Part shown: piece after piece, positions 1 to 8,799 of the stretch
Layout: every line of letters begins with the position of its first letter
Numbering within the stretch: position 1 is the first letter of the stretch
Assembly (NCBI RefSeq): GCF_033449965.1
Contig: NZ_CP137761.1
Span: 1,860,001-1,924,000 of the forward strand
Source: Bacillus sp. T3
GTDB lineage: Bacteria > Bacillota > Bacilli > Bacillales > Cytobacillaceae
DNA length: 64,000 nucleotides
Direction of reading: 5' to 3'
Program-made: the position numbers and the translations under genes
Notes under the pieces: generated by a model
What the model was told of the DNA's origin: nothing
What the model saw: the letters and a program-made list of their open reading frames with translations, nothing else
Databases searched by the model: none

Positions 1-2
1 AC

Positions 3-614
3 GCTCAAAGAACTACCAGCAGTGATTTAATTCTAGAGGAAAATGTTATCAATAAGCGAGGTATTTTTGCAGGTGGTACCATAATGGTTTTGACTCAATT
101 TGTTATGATGGCAATTATGACAATGACACCAATACACATGGGACATCACGGGCATGATCTGAGTGAAGTTGGACTTGTTATTGCACTTCACGTAGGTGCG
201 ATGTTTCTACCCTCTTTAGTCACAGGTTATTTAGTTGATAAAATTGGTCGAAATGCAATGGCCATTGCTTCTGCTATAACGCTACTAGCTTCGGGGATTC
301 TAGCTTCTATGGGATCTGGTGATTCAATAGAAGTACTCATAACGGCACTTGTTTTACTTGGACTTGGCTGGAATTTTGGTTTAATTAGTGGTACTGCAAT
401 CATTGTCGATGCCACTTCACCATCTACCCGGGCTAAGACACAGGGGTCTGTAGATGTTTTAATTGCTTTGTCAGGTGCATTAGGAGGAGGAATATCTGGC
501 GTGGTTGTTGCTCATTCCAGTTATGATACGCTTTCAATTGCTGGTGCTTTGCTCTCATTATTACTGATTCCGGTTGTTATTTGGGCTTTAAATAAGCAAG
601 AAAAAACACGATAA
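3..614 (+). CDS. MFS transporter, C-terminal part (5' end outside window)
   Basis: The frame is open from base 3, so the true start lies upstream of the window. The first in-frame ATG, at 84, falls inside a hydrophobic helix and has no ribosome-binding site. The visible 203 residues hold about five transmembrane segments. The cytoplasmic loop GYLVDKIGR matches the conserved major facilitator pattern G-x-x-x-D-x-x-G-R. The protein ends in a short basic tail. It is probably a proton-driven exporter or permease in the cytoplasmic membrane. The substrate cannot be inferred, because the N-terminal half and the upstream neighbours are missing. Confidence 0.75.
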   Translation, partial: AQRTTSSDLILEENVINKRGIFAGGTIMVLTQFVMMAIMTMTPIHMGHHGHDLSEVGLVIALHVGAMFLPSLVTGYLVDKIGRNAMAIASAITLLASGILASMGSGDSIEVLITALVLLGLGWNFGLISGTAIIVDATSPSTRAKTQGSVDVLIALSGALGGGISGVVVAHSSYDTLSIAGALLSLLLIPVVIWALNKQEKTR

Positions 615-712
615 TCAATGGGACAGGGACGGTCTTTCTTATCTAATAATTCATAATTAGTAACAGGTGCTTGAGACAATGTTCAAGGGGAAGAATTCTC
701 AAGGATATTTAG

Positions 713-752
713 AAACCCAATCTTCATTTTTAAGAAAATTGGGTTTCTTTTA
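713..752. terminator. Bidirectional intrinsic terminator
   Basis: AAACCCAAT (713-721) pairs with ATTGGGTTT (738-746) and is followed by a T-rich run. It lies between the converging MFS and aldo/keto reductase genes and can serve both. Confidence 0.75.
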
Positions 753-768
753 TTAATAATTTAAGGAT

Positions 769-1749
769 TTAATTATGCCCAATTATTGGATGCGGTATAT
801 ATGGTTCTTCGAGGAACGCAATTTCATCAGCTGTTAGCTTCACTGATAGAGCACCTACGGCACCTTCAAGATGGGATATTTTTGTAGCACCGATAATAGG
901 GGCTGTTACGTGTTCTTGCCCCATTAACCAAGCAAGGGCGATATGGATACGGGGAACGCCATGTTTTTCTGCAATGGCTGCAACCCGTTCTACAACTAAT
1001 CGGTCTGCATCAGCAGTTGCATCATATTTAGATTTTTGAATTTGGTCCGTCTCGGAGCGGTGCGTTGTTTCCGACCAATCACGAGTCAATCTTCCTGATG
1101 CAAGTGGGCTGTATGGAGTTACACCGATTTTTTCTTCTTTACAAAGAGGAAGCATTTCTCTCTCTTCTTCACGGTAAATGAGGTTGTAATGATTCTGCAT
1201 CGACACAAAGCGAGTCCATCCATTTTTCTCGGCTACATATAATGCCTTTTGGAATTGCCATGCATACATGGCAGAAGCACCAATATATCTGGCTTTCCCA
1301 GCCTTCACCACATCATGTAATGCTTCCATTGTCTCTTCAATAGGGGTATTGTAGTCCCAGCGGTGGATGATATAAAGGTCTACATAATCCGTTTTCAATC
1401 TCTTCAGACTCTTATCAATTTCACTCATGATGGATTTTCGAGAAAGACCCTCACCATTTGGACCTTCATGCATACGTCCATGAATTTTCGTTGCAAGTAC
1501 AATTTCATCTCGATTGGCAAAATCTTTTAGAGCACGTCCAAGGAATTCTTCACTGCTTCCCATAGAATATACATTTGCGGTATCAAAAAAGTTGATTCCA
1601 AGATCCAGTGCTTTTTTTATAATAGAGCGACTTTGCTCTTCATTAAGTACCCATTGATGAATCCATTTTTCTGCTTCACCAAAACTCATACAGCCAAGAC
1701 AAAATTTAGATACGTCCAATCCTGTATTACCCAGCTTCACATATTCCAT
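769..1749 (-). CDS. Aldo/keto reductase
   Basis: This is a 326-residue NAD(P)H-dependent oxidoreductase of the aldo/keto reductase TIM-barrel family, close in style to the YajO type. The catalytic tetrad is visible: Asp and Tyr in FFDTANVYS (about residues 54-62), Lys in LATKIHG and His in YIIHRWD. The C-terminal APIIGATK segment is the usual cofactor-binding region. Length is normal and both ends are intact. The gene diverges from an AraC-family regulator across a gap of about 200 bp, which suggests that the regulator controls it. The substrate is unknown; such enzymes often reduce reactive aldehydes or sugars. Confidence 0.9.
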   Translation of the reverse strand: MEYVKLGNTGLDVSKFCLGCMSFGEAEKWIHQWVLNEEQSRSIIKKALDLGINFFDTANVYSMGSSEEFLGRALKDFANRDEIVLATKIHGRMHEGPNGEGLSRKSIMSEIDKSLKRLKTDYVDLYIIHRWDYNTPIEETMEALHDVVKAGKARYIGASAMYAWQFQKALYVAEKNGWTRFVSMQNHYNLIYREEEREMLPLCKEEKIGVTPYSPLASGRLTRDWSETTHRSETDQIQKSKYDATADADRLVVERVAAIAEKHGVPRIHIALAWLMGQEHVTAPIIGATKISHLEGAVGALSVKLTADEIAFLEEPYIPHPIIGHN

Positions 1750-1946
1750 ATCTTTTTCCTCACTTTCGTCTATTGCTACACTTTGATTTAGTTTGGTTAT
1801 TGCATTTTTAATTATGTCACAAATATAAACTTAACCCTAAACCCATTCGTATCAAGTTTTTGCCTAATCCTATCAAACTACTTTCTTGCTCAATGAATAT
1901 CTAGTAAAATGGAACCAACTAAGATGAGGAAAAAGGAGAATAAGAT

Positions 1947-2858
1947 ATGGTTGGAAAAATCGACAAGGAGCAGGAACTAGGCAAACTTATTGAGCATTAT
2001 ACAGGTTACGATGGTGTACATCCTACCTCTATTCCATCATTATTTCTCATCCGCGAATCCGTAATTACCGAGCCCATCTCTAGAGTAAACGAGCCATCTT
2101 TTTGCCTTATTGTCCAAGGAGAGAAAGAGGTATGGCTGGGAGAGGAATGCTTTAGGTATGGTCCAGGCGATTACATTGTGGCATCCGTTGACTTGCCAGT
2201 AACAGGACAAGTTATCGAAGCCTCATCTGACTTTCCTTATTTGGCATTAAAAATTGAATTTACATCGAGCGAAATCTTAGAGGTATTAGATGTTGTAGGC
2301 ATTCGATTGGGACTGAGTAAAAATCCAAAACGTGCGATGTTTATTAGCGGAGTAGAGCCAACTTTATTGGATGCAGTAACCAGATTAGCTTGTCTGCTGG
2401 ACAAACCAAAACATATTCCAATGCTTGCTCCTTTATTTAAGAAGGAAATACTTTATTGGGTTCTACAAGGTCCTTACGGGGAAGTACTGGAGCAAATGGC
2501 GTTAGAAGGTAGTAATGCACTCAGAATTAAAAACGTTATCGAACATATCAATCATAACTATGAAAAGTCTTTTAAAATAGAGGATTTAGCAGAAATAGCA
2601 AATATGAGTGCGGCTTCGCTTTTTAGGCATTTTAAAGAGGTAACGGCTATGAGCCCGATTCAGTTTCAAAAACAATTACGATTGCAGGAAGCTAGGCGTT
2701 TGTTATTAGCTGAGTCATCAGATGTAGCTTATGTCGCGTATAGAGTGGGCTACGAAAGTCAATCGCAATTCAGTCGGGAATATTCCCGCATGTTTGGTTT
2801 TTCTCCTAAAGTAGATATAAACCGACGGAAAGAGAGAGTCACTAAAGTTATTGAATAA
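1947..2858 (+). CDS. AraC family transcriptional regulator
   Basis: This 303-residue protein has an N-terminal cupin-like sensor domain (about residues 20-190, with the characteristic SFCLIVQGEKEVWLG stretch of the AraC_N family). The C-terminal double helix-turn-helix domain (about 200-295) contains MSAASLFRHFKEVTAMSP and the second-helix pattern VGYESQSQFSREYSRMFG. A strong AAAAAGGAG ribosome-binding site precedes the ATG. It is divergent to the aldo/keto reductase, an arrangement in which the regulator usually activates the reductase in response to a small molecule. That link is inferred from position only. Confidence 0.9.
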   Translation: MVGKIDKEQELGKLIEHYTGYDGVHPTSIPSLFLIRESVITEPISRVNEPSFCLIVQGEKEVWLGEECFRYGPGDYIVASVDLPVTGQVIEASSDFPYLALKIEFTSSEILEVLDVVGIRLGLSKNPKRAMFISGVEPTLLDAVTRLACLLDKPKHIPMLAPLFKKEILYWVLQGPYGEVLEQMALEGSNALRIKNVIEHINHNYEKSFKIEDLAEIANMSAASLFRHFKEVTAMSPIQFQKQLRLQEARRLLLAESSDVAYVAYRVGYESQSQFSREYSRMFGFSPKVDINRRKERVTKVIE

Positions 2859-2912
2859 GTATATGGAACAAGATGATGAAATTAAATATTTTTTTTTAAA
2901 TTCGTGTTATGT

Positions 2913-2938
2913 AAAAAAAGCTCCCTAATTGAGAGCTA
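2913..2938 (-). terminator. Terminator of the DUF1259 gene
   Basis: AGCTC/GAGCT stem (2919-2923 with 2933-2937), with a T-run on the minus strand (A-run at 2913-2919 on the plus strand). It lies just past the stop of the DUF1259 gene and may also stop the converging araC-type transcript. Confidence 0.55.
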
Positions 2939-2941
2939 AAA

Positions 2942-3331
2942 TTAAAATAAGTCTGCATCTAATGCGGCATCAAAACTATCTCTTGCAAAATCAAAGGGAT
3001 TATCAATTTTTTCCCAGTGAATATACATTAGTCTAGGTTCATCAAATAACCAGTGGTTGTGGAGAGCAGTAACTATTATGCCTCTCTTACGAAGGGCTGA
3101 AATAAAAGGATTAATTTCCTTTTGAAGAATTACTGTTTCACCTAGATTAAGAGTTGTCCCGCCTTGAGGGTTTTCAAACGACAACGCAAAGGGTAAAGCC
3201 AATGGAGATCTTGTTTTCCTATTTAGAATGGATGCGTCAATATCTCTTAGCCTTGAAACTACACAAACACCATTTGAGACTTGAGGCATACCACCAATAA
3301 TTCGAGCTAATCTTTCACAAGCTGATGACAT
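2942..3331 (-). CDS. DUF1259 family protein (LppY/LpqO-like)
   Basis: A 129-residue soluble protein. The sequence NGVCVVSRLRDIDASILNRK, the LNLGETVILQKEINPFI stretch and the ALHNHWLFDEPRLMYIHWE end are typical of single-domain DUF1259 proteins. No signal peptide is seen, unlike the mycobacterial lipoprotein LpqO that gives the family one of its names. Function is unknown. The translation start is well supported by AGGAGG ten bases upstream of the ATG, but that Shine-Dalgarno is buried in an 11-bp perfect hairpin (separate entry), so translation is probably conditional. It stands alone, with its own terminator. Confidence 0.8.
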   Translation of the reverse strand: MSSACERLARIIGGMPQVSNGVCVVSRLRDIDASILNRKTRSPLALPFALSFENPQGGTTLNLGETVILQKEINPFISALRKRGIIVTALHNHWLFDEPRLMYIHWEKIDNPFDFARDSFDAALDADLF

Positions 3332-3340
3332 TATTTCTTC

Positions 3341-3373
3341 ACCTCCTTACACTTTCAAGATATGTAAGGAGGT
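3341..3373 (-). promoter_or_regulatory. Shine-Dalgarno-sequestering hairpin in the DUF1259 leader
   Basis: ACCTCCTTACA (3341-3351) and TGTAAGGAGGT (3363-3373) are perfectly complementary over 11 bp with an 11-base loop. Read on the minus strand, the 3' arm is the Shine-Dalgarno of the DUF1259 gene and the 5' arm copies the anti-Shine-Dalgarno end of 16S rRNA. In the folded mRNA the ribosome-binding site would be fully paired. This suits an RNA thermometer or ligand- or ribosome-controlled translation; the sequence does not say which. Confidence 0.65.
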
Positions 3374-3466
3374 ACAAGCTTGTATAGGTATCCATACATT
3401 ATTTAAATAAATTAATAGAATAATGCGTAATTTGAATTTTGTAGGTTAAATGGTATATAACTGCAA

Positions 3467-3697
3467 TTACTCATCTGCCGAATCTTTTTTTAGTTTCTTG
3501 CGTCCAAGTATAACGACAAATCCTGCAGCAGCAATAGCAGCGATTGATCCGCAGCCTAATCCGCATGCTCCGCATGTACCTGTGCATAATGAACTTGCTG
3601 AGCCTGTTAAAGATGTTCCGACCGTTAATCCCGCTGCACCAATTCCAGTTGACAAGGTGGTAAGTTTTTTCTTTGTATTTGAAAACTTTTTTATCAT
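3467..3697 (-). CDS. Small Cys-motif membrane protein
   Basis: A 76-residue protein that I do not recognise. It has a basic N-terminus, a small-residue hydrophobic stretch (about 17-35), a cysteine cluster SLCTGTCGACGLGCGS with spacing C-x3-C-x2-C-x4-C (about 37-51), a second hydrophobic helix (about 51-65) and a basic tail. The ATG lies four bases after the stop of the Fe-S gene, behind GAAGGAG, so the two are cotranscribed and probably translationally coupled. The four cysteines could bind a metal or cluster, or form disulfides outside the membrane. Its constant neighbour would be the NapH-like ferredoxin, suggesting a role in electron transfer. Confidence 0.7.
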   Translation of the reverse strand: MIKKFSNTKKKLTTLSTGIGAAGLTVGTSLTGSASSLCTGTCGACGLGCGSIAAIAAAGFVVILGRKKLKKDSADE

Positions 3698-3700
3698 GAT

Positions 3701-4637
3701 TTAAGCTCCTTCATTAAAACCAGGTTTTTGAATAGGAGACTGGCCAGCTGCATTACTATCCCAGCCGTGCTCGCCACTACCGTAGCAAATGGCATTTGTT
3801 GGGCAGGCAGCGGTACATTGACGGCAAGTAATACAATGATGAATATTGTATTGGATTTTATTATCTTCGGTCTTTTTGAGTGCACCCATTGGGCATGCTT
3901 TTACACAAGAAGAGCAGCTGACACATTTCGCTTTATCGTATTTTAATTTATAAGTAAAACCAAATAAGACTCCAACGCTGTGTACAAAGCTTTGAATGGC
4001 TCCCACTGGACACATGAAATTACAATAGCCTCGACCACCTTTTGCGAGAAGACCGAACAAACCAAACCAGAGAAACCCTGTTAAAATAACAGTTGAGCTC
4101 ATGACCCCGACATCACCCCAAAAACCGCCCGTAAGCATTCGCTCAAAGAAACCGTATCCACAAAATGCGCAGCTTACCGAACCAGTTGTCAATGGAGCTA
4201 TTACAAATCCAGCTAAGAATCCATAACGAACCTGGTGCTGGATTAACAATTCTTGACCAATTAATTTTCCATTTGTCGGGCCATAAGCGACTTAAGTATT
4301 CGGTGAATGCACCAGCTGCACATAATCTTCCGCAGAAAAACGGACCAATTAGGAAGGCTGAGCCTAATAGGAGCACGACACTCACTCCCCATACAGACAT
4401 TAAATCCAAGCCTTTTCCACTTAACAAATCACCAATAGGCATACGGAGGCAGGTTCCGTGAATATCGCCTTCTTTACCTTGGCCGAACAGCATGTTTAAT
4501 CCACGATTAAATAAGGCAAATGGTGCATAAAATAGGATAAGTCCAAAAATATACCAAGCTCCTCGGCGGTATAAAAAACTGCGTGAACGCTTTTGAATTT
4601 TACTTAAACGCTTTTTTCTAAACGTTAAACCTTTCAT
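3701..4637 (-). pseudogene. NapH-like 4Fe-4S membrane ferredoxin (frameshifted)
   Basis: Two reading frames join into one polytopic ferredoxin-like protein of about 310 residues. The first (4637 down to about 4235) carries three membrane helices and CGRLCAAGAF. The second (to 3701) has CAFCGYGFF, GYCNFMCPVGA and two classical 4Fe-4S motifs, CVSCSSCVKACP and CITCRQCTAACP. The break is one extra base at CCTGG (4231-4235). Removing it restores ...NPAPVRYGFLAGF. All cluster ligands are intact, so I regard this as a functional gene with a sequence error. It would pass electrons from quinol or a cytoplasmic donor to an unknown partner. It lies between a secreted protein gene and the Cys-motif small protein. 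Confidence 0.8.
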
Positions 4638-4650
4638 CTAACATATCCTC

Positions 4651-5340
4651 CTAATGACAATTCTCTTCCTTCGTTTGTTCGTCATTTTTTTGTTTACCAT
4701 CGTCATCTTTTCCTTCTTTATTTTTCTTCAAGTTTTCAGCAGGTTTGTTTTTACTGCTTCCATCCCATTGACCAAAGCTAGGCTGTGGCTTGATGTTTAG
4801 TTTTTTATATGGATCTCCATAATCTGAATTGACAATATGTATGGGAATGCTGCTCAATAATGATTGGTCTTTTTGATTGATAAATTGAATCGCTCCAGAA
4901 AAACCTACAAGTTTATTGCGGTATTCTTTAGGGATTTCAACAGCAAGATCGACTTTAAAAAACTGTTCAGGTTTTAGTGGCTGTATTAATGCATTGGTTT
5001 CTTTGTCATATTCCATTTCAGGTATATCTAACTCAACCTCCCCAGGGAAATTCTTCAACGAAACTTGAACGTACAAATCTTCGTTACTAATATTCTGGAT
5101 TCCCATCGGTCCGTGACCATTGGAGATTTGGACTAACCCTGGCTGGATCAGTTTTTTCGGCCAACCTTGCTTTGCCAAATCGAGAACAATAGGAAAATTG
5201 TCTTTTCCAGGAATTTTTGCTTGGAACTGAGCTTTCTCTGCAGAGAGGGCAGTTCTATACATTCCAGCACCCAGTACGAGCCCAACTTTCAATATAAACA
5301 GAATGACTTTCACAATTGAATTTTTAATTGCCTTTTTCAA
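4651..5340 (-). CDS. Membrane-anchored extracytoplasmic protein of unknown function
   Basis: About 229 residues from a TTG start at 5340, which has GGGGGA seven bases upstream; longer readings have no ribosome-binding site. A basic N-terminus and one hydrophobic segment (about residues 9-30) act as signal or anchor. The body (about 35-175) is rich in beta-type sequence and contains QISNGHGPMGIQNISNEDL and GAIQFINQKDQ. The last 40 residues are a highly charged Lys/Asp/Glu/Gln tail ending in ENCH. I do not recognise the family. It is first in a minus-strand set with the NapH-like protein and the Cys-motif protein, spaced 13 and 3 bases, so it likely works with them at the membrane. Confidence 0.7.
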   Translation of the reverse strand: MKKAIKNSIVKVILFILKVGLVLGAGMYRTALSAEKAQFQAKIPGKDNFPIVLDLAKQGWPKKLIQPGLVQISNGHGPMGIQNISNEDLYVQVSLKNFPGEVELDIPEMEYDKETNALIQPLKPEQFFKVDLAVEIPKEYRNKLVGFSGAIQFINQKDQSLLSSIPIHIVNSDYGDPYKKLNIKPQPSFGQWDGSSKNKPAENLKKNKEGKDDDGKQKNDEQTKEENCH

Positions 5341-5499
5341 TTTAAATCCCCCATTTGATTTATTCGGGTTCATTCTATTTGATAGTTGTGAGAAAATTAT
5401 GTTAACAATCAAAAGTTTTAATGAAGTTTGGAAAATATTTATATGGGCCAAAATATGGCTTCGTAGTGTATGTGGAGTGCGTCTCGTGAATGGATTAAA

Positions 5500-5545
5500 A
5501 AGAAGAAGCAGGCTTCCGATATTGGAATACCTGCTTCTTTTCAAA
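5500..5545 (-). terminator. Terminator of the lysR-type gene
   Basis: AGAAGCAGG and CCTGCTTCT form a 9-bp stem across a 17-base loop. The minus-strand 3' side ends in TTCTTCTTTTT. It separates the LysR gene from the Fe-S locus downstream. Confidence 0.75.
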
Positions 5546-5588
5546 TTGGGGAGCTGAGAATATGAAGGCGCTTTGTGTCCTATTTCCT

Positions 5589-6503
5589 TTAGTGCTTTAA
5601 TTTTTTAGCCCAATAATGACTAGCTATTTTAATAAGTTCTTTTTCAGGATTACTTAAATAAGAGCCTTTTTTATAAGAAGTACATATTTGCCAAACAGGC
5701 TTTTGCTTGATTGAAAAATAGGCAACGTTCGGATTATGTTCGGCATAGGTAATTGGAATCACGGAACAACATAATCCTTCAGCAACCAAATGATATAAGT
5801 TGTGGCAGCTTCTCGTTTCTAATAAGATATCGGGATTTATATCTTCTTCGGCAATCAGGTTATCATAAATTTCGCGAAGGGTTGATCCTTTATGGATACA
5901 AGCAAAGGTATCGTTCCTAAAAAGTTCTAAACTCATTTCAGGAAGTTGATCACCAAGTTTTCCTCCTAAATGGGCAAGGGGATGTGCTCTAGGGACAGCT
6001 AGGATAATTTCTTCCGTATTGATTTGAATATAATCATCTTTTGTTTTTTGGAAATCTTGTAAAGTCAAAAACCCAATATCAAGATTCCCAATTGATATTT
6101 CATGCTGTTGTTGCTTTACTGTTAGTTCGATTGGCTCAATCTTTATATTTGGATATTTTTTGTAAAAAACAGGATAGATATTTGCAAACATTTCAGGACC
6201 ACGTTCGGGGGTTAAGCCCATCCTAATTTTCCCCTTTTTTATTTCCAAAAGATCGTTAATTTGGTTGTATGTATCTTTTTTTATCCGAACCATATTTTTT
6301 GCATTTTCAACATAAATTTCTCCCGCCTGCGTTAGTTGCCAATTGGTTCTTGAACGGACAAAAAGTTGAGTTCCGAGCTCTTTTTCTAATTTAAGTAGCT
6401 GCTGATTTAATGCGGATTGAGTTATAAAAAGTTTTTCGGCGGCTTTAGTTATATTGTTCTCCTCAGCTATTTTTATCATATATTCCAACTGTTTTAGGTC
6501 CAT
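5589..6503 (-). CDS. LysR family transcriptional regulator
   Basis: A 304-residue regulator. The start chosen is ATG at 6503, behind GAGGGAATTCAG, giving the standard MDLKQLEYMIKIAEENN opening. The winged helix-turn-helix (residues 1-60) contains ITKAAEKLFITQSALNQQL. The effector-binding domain follows (about 90-295). It diverges from garD with a gap of about 120 bp, the classic LysR arrangement, so it probably controls galactarate use. A CysB/CysL-type role cannot be excluded from sequence alone. Confidence 0.9.
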   Translation of the reverse strand: MDLKQLEYMIKIAEENNITKAAEKLFITQSALNQQLLKLEKELGTQLFVRSRTNWQLTQAGEIYVENAKNMVRIKKDTYNQINDLLEIKKGKIRMGLTPERGPEMFANIYPVFYKKYPNIKIEPIELTVKQQQHEISIGNLDIGFLTLQDFQKTKDDYIQINTEEIILAVPRAHPLAHLGGKLGDQLPEMSLELFRNDTFACIHKGSTLREIYDNLIAEEDINPDILLETRSCHNLYHLVAEGLCCSVIPITYAEHNPNVAYFSIKQKPVWQICTSYKKGSYLSNPEKELIKIASHYWAKKLKH

Positions 6504-6626
6504 CTGAATTCCCTCTCTTACTCTTAATTTTTCTAAGAGAAATCTAAAAATTATCACTTTTACTTTATGTATAACCTAAGACTACAATGATTTTAAAGAA
6601 AGAACAAGGGTTGAGGAGGTAAAACA

Positions 6627-8141
6627 GTGGGACATCATTATATAAAAATAAATGAAAATGATAACGTTGCCATTGCGGTAAATGCTATTCCAGCCGGTAC
6701 CGTTGTCATGGATGATATTCTAACAAACCAGGATATTCCCCAAGGACATAAAATAGCATTAACCAATATTGCCGAAGGTGAATCGATCACTCGTTACGGT
6801 GTGACCTTAGGATATGCAGTTCATCCGATTCAAAAAGGCGACTGGATCAATGAACATATGTTGAAACTTCCAATCCCTCCATCATTAAATGAGATGGTGT
6901 ATGCAACAAATTTAGTAACAGATCTGCCGGAGCCACCAGTAAGGACGTTCATGGGTTTTCCGAGCGAAAGCGGAGGATTTGCTGGAACGCGAAATATATT
7001 AGGAATTGTCACAACGGTTCAATGCGTAGCAGGTATTTTAAATAATGCTGTTAAGAAGATTAAACAAGAACTACTTCCAAAGTTTCCTAATGTAGATGAT
7101 GTTGTAGCGATTAACCATGCATATGGCTGCGGTGTTGCCATTAATGCACCTGAAGCAAACATCCCGATTCGAATGCTGCAAAATATGGTGAAACATCCGA
7201 ACTTTGGTGGAGAGACAATGATTATTTCTCTGGGGTGTGAAAAACTGACATTAGAAATGTTATTGGATACGGAATATAACAATCCTGATAATGTGGTGAC
7301 GTTACAAAATGTAAAGGGCCACGATGCCATTATCTTAGAAATGATGAAAATGGCAGAGAATAAATTGAAAAAATTGAACCAAAAAAAACGAGTTGAGTTA
7401 CCTCTATCCGACTTATGTATTGGACTCCAATGCGGTGGAAGCGATGCTTTTTCAGGAGTAACAGCGAATCCTTCTGCAGGATACGCTGCAGACATGTTAG
7501 TAAGTGCTGGCGCAACTGTCATGTTCTCAGAAGTAACGGAAGTACGGGATGGTGTCCATATCATTGGTGAACGTTGTGTAAATGAAGAAGTTGGGAAAAA
7601 ACTGGCTGAAGAAATGGAATGGTATGATCAATACTTGAACAACAGTCAGGTAGACCGTTCGGCAAATCCAACACCAGGGAATAAAAAAGGCGGATTATCA
7701 AACATCGTCGAAAAAGCAATGGGTTCAATAGCTAAGTCTGGAACTTCTCCGATTGTAGAGGTTCTTTCTCCAGGAGAAAGACCATCGCAGAAGGGGATGA
7801 TCTTTGCCGCAACCCCGGCCAGTGATTTTGTCTGTGGTTCGTGCCAGTTATCCAGCGGAATTACGCTTCAAGTTTTTATGACAGGACGAGGCACACCATA
7901 TGGATTAGCAACTGTTCCAGTAATCAAAGTATGCTCAAGAAATGATATGAAAGATATGTGGCAAGATTTAATTGATGTAAATGCAGGTCCAATTGCTACG
8001 GGCGAGGCAACCATACAGGAAATGGGAACTCAATTGTTTAATGAAATTATTGATGTTGCAAGCGGAAGAAAGCAAACTTTTGCAGAAAAATACGAAATTT
8101 ACAATGATTTTACACTTTTCAACCCTGCTCCGATCACCTGA
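6627..8141 (+). CDS. garD: Galactarate dehydratase (UxaA/GarD family)
   Basis: A 504-residue enzyme with a GTG start behind TTGAGGAGGT. Residues 10-90 form the SAF domain (NAIPAGTVVMDDIL). The main body holds the UxaA/GarD catalytic region, with conserved cysteines and histidines in INHAYGCGVAIN, SLGCEK, GLQCGGSDAFSG and FVCGSCQLSSGITLQ. The length and the two-part layout fit GarD, which dehydrates meso-galactarate to 5-keto-4-deoxy-D-glucarate; altronate dehydratases are a close alternative. Transcribed away from the LysR regulator. No transporter or downstream aldolase gene is nearby, so the pathway is split in this genome. Confidence 0.8.
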   Translation: MGHHYIKINENDNVAIAVNAIPAGTVVMDDILTNQDIPQGHKIALTNIAEGESITRYGVTLGYAVHPIQKGDWINEHMLKLPIPPSLNEMVYATNLVTDLPEPPVRTFMGFPSESGGFAGTRNILGIVTTVQCVAGILNNAVKKIKQELLPKFPNVDDVVAINHAYGCGVAINAPEANIPIRMLQNMVKHPNFGGETMIISLGCEKLTLEMLLDTEYNNPDNVVTLQNVKGHDAIILEMMKMAENKLKKLNQKKRVELPLSDLCIGLQCGGSDAFSGVTANPSAGYAADMLVSAGATVMFSEVTEVRDGVHIIGERCVNEEVGKKLAEEMEWYDQYLNNSQVDRSANPTPGNKKGGLSNIVEKAMGSIAKSGTSPIVEVLSPGERPSQKGMIFAATPASDFVCGSCQLSSGITLQVFMTGRGTPYGLATVPVIKVCSRNDMKDMWQDLIDVNAGPIATGEATIQEMGTQLFNEIIDVASGRKQTFAEKYEIYNDFTLFNPAPIT

Positions 8142-8251
8142 GATTGTAAAATTAAAAATTTCCAAATTATATAATAATATAAAGTTGGATTAAATAATTA
8201 TTAAAAGGAAAAGTCCGATAGAAAATTTAATCCTTAGTGGGGTGATTTTTA

Positions 8252-8701
8252 GTGAAAACTCTCCGAAAGATGTATGATCATTTAAATTGGGCAAACCAGT
8301 GTATTCTTAAAACATTACAAAGTAAAGAATATGAAAATCAAGAAGTAAGTCGTTTATTTTCCCATATCCTCTTAGCAGAAAAAGTGTGGATAACTAGATT
8401 AAATGGATTGGATAGTTCAGGGTTGCCCATTTGGTCCGATGTCAATATTGACGAATGTTCAGAACTTGTGAAACAAAATGAAGAGAGTTTCAGAGAATTT
8501 CTTATTAACTTAAAAAATAGTGATTTAGATAAATTAATCATTTATACAAATAGCAAAGGACAAGAGTTTAAGAGTACTATAGAGGAAATTTTAACTCACA
8601 TTGCATTGCACGGTCAGTATCATAGGGGACAGATTAATATACGACTTCGAGACCTGGGTTTTGAACCAGTTCATCTTGATTTTATTACATTCGTAAGATA
8701 A
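8252..8701 (+). CDS. DinB family protein
   Basis: A 149-residue four-helix-bundle protein starting with GTG behind AGTGGGGTGA. The opening MYDHLNWANQCIL and the C-terminal HIALHGQYHRGQINIRLRDLG are characteristic of the DinB/YfiT-like metal-binding fold. The three expected histidines are present, in FSHILLAEKVW and in the HxxxHxxxH-type end. Members act as thiol-dependent metalloenzymes, such as bacillithiol transferases, but the specific reaction here is unknown. It appears monocistronic and unrelated to its neighbours. Confidence 0.85.
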   Translation: MKTLRKMYDHLNWANQCILKTLQSKEYENQEVSRLFSHILLAEKVWITRLNGLDSSGLPIWSDVNIDECSELVKQNEESFREFLINLKNSDLDKLIIYTNSKGQEFKSTIEEILTHIALHGQYHRGQINIRLRDLGFEPVHLDFITFVR

Positions 8702-8799
8702 AAATATCCGAGGATTCCGTATTAAATAGTATTTTATGTTATGTTATACGTCTTAGAGGATAGGACTATATATGATAAGATTTATCCGAGGTGGAAAAC

